The notes beneath the pieces are model-generated. The model worked only from the letters and a program-made list of their open reading frames with translations, was not told the origin of the DNA and searched no databases. A stretch of DNA of 64,000 nucleotides from Paenibacillus stellifer (GTDB lineage Bacteria; Bacillota; Bacilli; Paenibacillales; Paenibacillaceae): contig NZ_CP009286.1 in assembly GCF_000758685.1 (NCBI RefSeq), positions 4,901,501 through 4,965,500 of the forward strand, in the 5' to 3' direction. Shown here piece by piece: positions 59,569 to 64,000 of the stretch; position 1 is the stretch's first letter, and each line of letters starts with the position of its first letter. The position numbers and the translations under genes were made by a program.

Positions 59569-60270
59569 TTATTGATAATACTCGGGCGATTTTTTCAGGT
59601 GCGGCCATTGCACAGGATCATGTCCAAATACCACTAGATTGACATTATGTTCTTTTTCTAGTGCTTTCAGTTTTCTAATGCTATTAGTCTTCATCTGGGC
59701 TTCTTTATCAAGATCATTGGCTTGCTCAGACAAGTATTCATCCTGACGGAAAACCGCATCTCCAGTAATAATCACACTACCTAAGGTAGGGAGTTTCACT
59801 AAAACCGATTGATGTCCAATCATATGACCGGGTGTATGAATCAAATGAATACCTGGCACAAGTTCGAAGTCACCTTCAATCACCTGATAATTAAGATGGG
59901 GCAAGTCCCAATATTTCCTGTACGTTTCGAGACGACTGTTTGCACCGCTTTTAGCAAGATCATAATGCTCTTGTTGTATCAGGTATGTCGCATTGGAAAA
60001 AAGATCATGATAACCACAGTGATCCGGGTCCAGATGTGTACATATTACGTAATGAATATCACTTGGGGCTAAGCCAATAGATAAAAGCCGCTTTTCAACG
60101 GTATCTTCTTCCTCTGCCAATAAATTCCCCGAAAAAGGGTCCTCCTTTCTGAAGCCTGTGTCCACTAAAATGTTTTTGCCATCATCCGTCTGAATTAAGA
60201 ATCCAGGAACCGGAATTTTAGTTGTCTTATCTAAGACAAATCCATATTGATAAATATAAAGTTTCACCAA
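59569..60270 (-). CDS. MBL-fold hydrolase of the N-acyl homoserine lactonase type
   Basis: 233 residues. Zinc motif HLDPDH at 79-84, GHMIGHQSVLV with a further His, and metal-bridging Asp in ITGDAVF, plus VVFGHDP: the AiiA/AttM pattern. It may open lactone rings of acyl-homoserine lactones (quorum quenching) or other lactones. Start is TTG/GTG with GAGAGG upstream. Upstream of the flavin reductase gene and probably co-transcribed. AT-rich. Confidence 0.85.
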   Translation of the reverse strand: MVKLYIYQYGFVLDKTTKIPVPGFLIQTDDGKNILVDTGFRKEDPFSGNLLAEEEDTVEKRLLSIGLAPSDIHYVICTHLDPDHCGYHDLFSNATYLIQQEHYDLAKSGANSRLETYRKYWDLPHLNYQVIEGDFELVPGIHLIHTPGHMIGHQSVLVKLPTLGSVIITGDAVFRQDEYLSEQANDLDKEAQMKTNSIRKLKALEKEHNVNLVVFGHDPVQWPHLKKSPEYYQ

Positions 60271-60383
60271 TGCACCTCTCTTTCGAATAATACACTTATG
60301 CCTATTAATTCCTGAATATTACATTCTATTGTAAAAAAAATCTATGATATGTTTATCTTCCCAATCCCTTCTACTAAAAGAAA

Positions 60384-60414
60384 AAAGCAGGAACTCTTCG
60401 CAAGTTCCTACTTT
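60384..60414 (-). terminator. Hairpin with T tract facing left
   Basis: AAAGCAGGAACT pairs with AGTTCCTACTTT (11 of 12). On the minus strand TTTTTT follows. It would stop transcripts entering from the right, from a region where no intact minus-strand gene is seen. Confidence 0.75.
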
Positions 60415-60661
60415 CCGTTTAATTGGATGTTATTATTTGGGTTGACTTAAACAATAAAACGGCGGCATCCATAGATAAAAATCTTTGGATCGCCGCTGTA
60501 TTTAACGCTCTTTCCCGTGAACACAATATTTTGGCTATTCATAATCCTTTAATCACGAATAATGATACCCGGTTGGCAACCTCTTCCTTGTTCATCTTCG
60601 TTTTTCCGGTAGCCCATTGTAAGGCCCCTGTATAGCTGCTGCGACATTTCATATTCGGCTG
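60415..60661. other. Region without a clear gene, possible decayed minus-strand genes
   Basis: Several short frames exist. On the minus strand, SYTGALQWATGKTKMNKEEV and, in another frame, MNSQNIVFTGKSVKYSGDPK end close together before the terminator at 60384. I recognise neither. The nearby terminator suggests a lost gene. Confidence 0.4.
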
Positions 60662-61474
60662 TTGGTAAAAATCACAAATTGCCAAAACGAGCTGGTAAAT
60701 CGTATCGAATTCAAATTTCACTTGATACAAGAAATGATAGATAATATCGGTTCTATGGATGCCCAATTACGTGATGAGCTAATTTATACTACCTTATCAC
60801 ATTGGATTCCTGGTAATTTTCCAACTGCAAACGAACTAGAACAACTTCTGCCAGTTGTTTTGGATAACAACCATTTGCTTTTTAAGCTTGGTGAAACAAA
60901 TATAGACTCTGTCTTCACTCGATCTTTCTCTATGCTAGTCATACCGCTCCTCTTCATGAGGCATAAAGAATCACCATTTCTCTCAAGAGAACAAATCCAT
61001 CAGATAAAAGAGAAAGTGTTTTACAATGTACAAAACGAGCAAGATTACCGTGGGTATGACGAAGAAAAAGGCTGGGCTCATGCCATAGCCCACGCAGCAG
61101 ATGCTTTAGACGATTTGGCTCAATTTTCCGAACTGGATAAAAACGACCTCTTAATCATCCTCGATTTGCTTTACGAAAAGATGACCATAACAGATCGAAT
61201 TTACTCCTACGCGGAAGATGAGAGAATGGTAAACTCCGTAATTAGTGTTTTAAATAGAAAAGTACTTAGTCAGACTTATGTAGAGCAATGGATTCAAAGT
61301 TTTGGTGATGTGGAGATAAATCCAGAATTTCTTCCTGCCTTTAAGCAAAAAAATAATATAAAGAACTTTTTAAAAAGTTTATACTTTCGAATTAAGTTTT
61401 ACAAAGTAGATGCCGATCTCTGCCCAATTATCGAACATACATTATATAAAGTAGAAAAAGTATACTATTCCTAA
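60662..61474 (+). CDS. DUF2785 family protein
   Basis: About 270 residues. The body matches DUF2785: IGSMDAQLRDELIYTTLSHWI, RGYDEEKGWAHAIAHAADALDDLAQ and AEDERMVNSVISVL. The N-terminus is doubtful: the only start is TTG (60662), there is no ribosome site, and the usual first residues are missing, so the gene may be truncated. Its stop codon TAA spans the junction with an insertion sequence but would also be TAA without it. Function unknown; AT-rich. Confidence 0.7.
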   Translation: MVKITNCQNELVNRIEFKFHLIQEMIDNIGSMDAQLRDELIYTTLSHWIPGNFPTANELEQLLPVVLDNNHLLFKLGETNIDSVFTRSFSMLVIPLLFMRHKESPFLSREQIHQIKEKVFYNVQNEQDYRGYDEEKGWAHAIAHAADALDDLAQFSELDKNDLLIILDLLYEKMTITDRIYSYAEDERMVNSVISVLNRKVLSQTYVEQWIQSFGDVEINPEFLPAFKQKNNIKNFLKSLYFRIKFYKVDADLCPIIEHTLYKVEKVYYS

Positions 61475-62922
61475 TTGAGCATTTTGCATAATTCATATTT
61501 TGATTTAAAGTCAAAGTTAGGTTACAACGAAATCTCAGTGTTGTGAGAGTGGAGTGAAAAATAGACAGACGGACAGAATTTCAATGAATCGGAAGTTTTT
61601 AAGCGGCGTTCTGTACTCGTTGCTTCGCAATGGCAAGCGCAGAGGCAAGTAACACAATCGCATTTAAATATTGGTGAGTTGTCACTTTTTGAATCCCCCA
61701 GACGTGAAGCTGGTCTGCAGTTAAATAGGTCTTCATTCGAGAATTGCAGCGTTCTACACTGGTTCGTTTATTGTAAAGTTCCTTCCAGCCTCGGCTTTCC
61801 CGATGCGGTAGCGCATAACGCCGGAGATCCGTTTGACTGTTGATTTTAACCACCATTCCATAATTGGAGGACGAACAAGCGGCCATACCCAAAGGACAAT
61901 CCACTTGACCTGTCGCATGTGGACAACGGAATTTTAAATGCACCTTTTCCTGTCCCCAATACGTCATGGGAAATCCCATCGAACAACAGGGCGTGCCTTT
62001 GCGGGTAATCCCCGCTGGCGGTTCCTTTTCATTCCGTGGATTCAGCGGAATAATGGCTTGCGCCTTGACGTTCCGGGCGGCCTCGTAGTTTTTTATTTGG
62101 TCGTAGCCCGCATCCAGCATGAAGAATTTCACTTTAGATTTCGCAGCGACAGTCGTCATGAGTGCAGGCCCTTCGTCTCCGTCGTTCACATGGGCAGAGG
62201 TCACCTTGAGCGCCATGGGAAGTTCACTTTTGGCATCGACGGCCAGATGCAACTTATAGCCAAACCACTTGACTTTGTTGCCAAAGGTGTCAAACTTGGC
62301 ACCCCAGTTGGCATTGCCGGTGAGTTCACTTTTTCGCTTGGGTTCCTTTTTCTCGTAAGCGTGAATAGCGGCGCTGTCGATAGCGACATGAGTTCCGTCG
62401 ATGATTCCAGCTTCTTGGCACTGAGTCACAAGATCCTCAAACAACTGCTTGGCAAGGCCTTTGCCAGTCAACTCGGCAAAGACTCGACTTAATGTAGAAA
62501 TCGAAGGAGCGGGGATATCCAGTCGAAGCCCACATTGGTAACGGAAACGGAGGTCAAACTTTAGTCTGCGCGCTAGGCCGGTGAACGTATCGATATTCTC
62601 TAAAGGAGCTGCGAGTAGCGCGCGAAGAATGCCTTGACGACAGTGTCCGTCTGCTCCTCGGGGTGAGGGATTTCTCAATTCTCTTGCGTAAGGTCGCAGG
62701 TCCAAAGCGCTGAAAAAGATGGGCAATCGCTCTTTCGATTCGATTTTTTGAAGCTCTTCAAAGGAAAATAGACTTTCTTGGAGAATATACATAGTGACTT
62801 CACTCCCTTGGGTTTTCTCGTTTGGTCACTTGAAAACTTCTCCAAGTTGGGGTGAAGTCCTTTTTTATGCTCAAAATTGCTTTGTGTAACAAGGGCTTAG
62901 ATTAATGCAAAATGCTCAATTA
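61472..62922. mobile_element. Complete insertion sequence with 16-bp inverted repeats
   Basis: ATTGAGCATTTTGCAT at 61474-61489 is repeated inverted at 62905-62920. The element of about 1.45 kb is flanked by TA on both sides (61472-61473, 62921-62922), a likely 2-bp target duplication. It holds one intact transposase gene on the minus strand. The repeats match perfectly over 16 bases, which suggests recent arrival. Confidence 0.85.
61599..62792 (-). CDS. Transposase (DUF772 N-terminus, DDE domain)
   Basis: 397 residues, intact. N-terminal DUF772-like region (LDLRPYARELRNPSPRGADG, ILRALLAAPLENIDTF) then a DDE catalytic core: first Asp in VAIDSAAIHAYEKK, second in FMLDAGYDQ and Glu in KRTSVERCNSRMK. 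KFDTFGNKVKWFGYKLHLAVD and a cysteine-bearing insert (RCPHATGQVDCPLG) are like IS1182/IS5-group enzymes. Family within the group is unsettled. The TA duplication is unusual for this group. Confidence 0.9.
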   Translation of the reverse strand: MYILQESLFSFEELQKIESKERLPIFFSALDLRPYARELRNPSPRGADGHCRQGILRALLAAPLENIDTFTGLARRLKFDLRFRYQCGLRLDIPAPSISTLSRVFAELTGKGLAKQLFEDLVTQCQEAGIIDGTHVAIDSAAIHAYEKKEPKRKSELTGNANWGAKFDTFGNKVKWFGYKLHLAVDAKSELPMALKVTSAHVNDGDEGPALMTTVAAKSKVKFFMLDAGYDQIKNYEAARNVKAQAIIPLNPRNEKEPPAGITRKGTPCCSMGFPMTYWGQEKVHLKFRCPHATGQVDCPLGMAACSSSNYGMVVKINSQTDLRRYALPHRESRGWKELYNKRTSVERCNSRMKTYLTADQLHVWGIQKVTTHQYLNAIVLLASALAIAKQRVQNAA

Positions 62923-62994
62923 AGAAAAAAGCGAGGGATAAAGCACCCTCACTTGTGTCGGGACTGACCCCAGAACGTGAGACAAATCCCTTCA

Positions 62995-63333
62995 GACAGC
63001 TAGATATACCAGAAAAAGCGCCTCTCGGGGACGCGGGGACGTTCACGCCAACCGCTCCGTCCAGGCGCCGAACCATTTCATGCACAATCATATTGCCACC
63101 CCAATCCCAGGGTCATAGTCTTTGTCTGAAGCTTTGGGCGGGTTCCAGCAAAACAAATTGTCGTGTCGTCGGATTCCAGCCGAACAAATAACGTTTCTGT
63201 CCATCAGATACGGATTTGGCCGTATAAGAAGCCTGCCGTGTTCGAGGCCTTCACGATAACTTTCTCTCCAGCCATGCAGGTAAAAGAGTTTGAACTCCCC
63301 GTCTTCGTAGTAAGGGATAAGCTCTGCTCTCAC
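62995..63333 (-). pseudogene. Decayed GH32-like beta-propeller glycosidase
   Basis: Minus-strand pieces in different frames. First MRAELIPYYEDGEFKLFYLH near the N-terminal blade, then in another frame KSVSDGQKRYLFGWNPT, a stop, and PWDWGGNMIVHEMVRRLDG followed by AVGVNVP. These match one five-bladed GH32-like protein with its middle part deleted and frameshifts. No active protein is possible. It lies between the IS and the aldo/keto reductase gene. Confidence 0.68.
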
Positions 63334-63353
63334 ATACTCTTAGTGGTCTTGGA

Positions 63354-64000
63354 CTACCACAACTTATACCCTGCTTCTATAAGGATTTTGTACCATTGTT
63401 CACGGGTCATTTCCTCACCGCTAGCCGATCGGATGGCCCGTTCTATGCGCTCCTTTTTTCCGGTTCTCAGCACTATGGCGGGGTTGGACGAGTGTCTGAA
63501 GATCCATTTATATACGACTTCGTCGACAGTTTCTAGTTTAAGTTCCTGCCGGATGTCCTCCAGAACATTCTTCATGCTTTCCTCTTTCGGATTGTCCGGT
63601 TTAAAAATTCTCCCTCCTGCCAGTGGTGACCAAATCATCGGAGAAATGCCTGCTTTAAGGCAATGCGTCATTATGCCATTGAGGTAATTTTCAATGCCCA
63701 AAGGATTGAGCATGAATTGGTTCGTGACAAATTGAATGTCGGTATACTTCTGCAGAGCATCAAATTCAAGGGGATTATGGTTGGACAAGCCAAAATATTT
63801 GACTTTCCCCTCGTTTCTAAGCTGCTGGAGCGTTTCATTAAGCTCGGACGGATCGATTAACAGGTCAAACATATGAATCAGTAAAAGATCAACATAATCG
63901 CAGCGAAGCTTATCCAATGATTCATTTACCTGTGTCAAAATATATTGTTTATCCGTGTTGAAGAAGCGCGTTTTAATGCCTGGATTCTTGTCATTCGGAA
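63354..64000 (-). CDS. Aldo/keto reductase, partial (C-terminal part)
   Basis: At least 215 residues; the N-terminus is beyond the right edge. Visible: GIKTRFFNTDKQYI, VNESLDKLRCDYVDLLLIHMFD, KVKYFGLSNHNPLEFDALQ, FVTNQFMLNPLG, ISPMIWSPLAGGRIF and the NADPH-loop region NPAIVLRTGKKERIERA. This is the YdhF-like branch of the AKR family, which reduces carbonyls with NADPH. The catalytic Tyr/Lys lie in the missing half. The frame is open to the window end. More AT-rich than the left half. Confidence 0.9.
   Translation of the reverse strand, partial: PNDKNPGIKTRFFNTDKQYILTQVNESLDKLRCDYVDLLLIHMFDLLIDPSELNETLQQLRNEGKVKYFGLSNHNPLEFDALQKYTDIQFVTNQFMLNPLGIENYLNGIMTHCLKAGISPMIWSPLAGGRIFKPDNPKEESMKNVLEDIRQELKLETVDEVVYKWIFRHSSNPAIVLRTGKKERIERAIRSASGEEMTREQWYKILIEAGYKLW

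Overview
The window looks like a chromosomal segment of a Paenibacillus-type soil Firmicute. Evidence: strong AGGAGG-type ribosome sites, TTG/GTG starts, LacI/AraC/YesMN regulators next to CUT1 sugar ABC transporters, BshB2/YojF (bacillithiol), CcpA-type cre sites and rho-independent terminators. Assignment to genus is inference from gene content. Most genes lie on the minus strand and the theme is saccharide use. No rRNA, tRNA, CRISPR array or prophage was found.

Layout. (1) 1-4742: LacI repressor, GH30 glycosidase and a large GH94/GH161-type phosphorylase (cut by the left edge), with matching 14-bp operators before the repressor and the GH30 gene. (2) 4.9-11.7 kb: a lipoprotein, a small unknown protein, a proline iminopeptidase-like hydrolase, a diguanylate cyclase with an orphan sugar-binding lipoprotein, and a FusB/FusC-type EF-G-binding protein. 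(3) 10.8-14.9 kb: AraC regulator divergent from a GH2 beta-galactosidase. (4) 15.2-21.9 kb: a sucrose-type operon (LacI; binding protein; two permeases; PfkB kinase; GH13_18 phosphorylase) whose promoter shows a LacI operator and a consensus cre box. (5) 22-24.6 kb: DUF488, a broken HesB-like gene, an Lrp regulator and a frameshifted MFS exporter. (6) 24.7-26.3 kb: an amidohydrolase preceded by a variant purine riboswitch.

(7) 26.7-42.6 kb: a beta-galactoside/galactonate block. A binding protein, two permeases and a GH42 beta-galactosidase form one operon; a YesM/YesN-like two-component system lies upstream. A second operon encodes a PfkB-type kinase, a KDPG/KDPGal aldolase, galactonate dehydratase and a second GH2 beta-galactosidase, with a divergent FadR/GntR repressor. 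Together these could import galactosides, release galactose and feed galactonate to pyruvate and glyceraldehyde-3-phosphate; no galactose-to-galactonate enzyme is seen here. (8) 42.7-55.8 kb: YdeI-like protein, chemotaxis receptor, MarR plus epoxide hydrolase, two exported proteins beside an OmpR-type two-component system, TetR plus an Fe-S flavoenzyme of the 2,4-dienoyl-CoA reductase type, and yojF-bshB2. (9) 56-64 kb: a rifampicin-phosphotransferase-like gene with an unusual leader, then a visibly more AT-rich accessory stretch with a flavin reductase, an AHL-lactonase-type hydrolase, a DUF2785 protein, a complete insertion sequence, a decayed GH32-like gene and an aldo/keto reductase cut by the right edge.

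The two observations most worth following are the variant purine riboswitch at 26185-26288, wired as an apparent ON switch, and the opposing promoters of the rph leader (58732-58878), which would make a short RNA that crosses the rph promoter.
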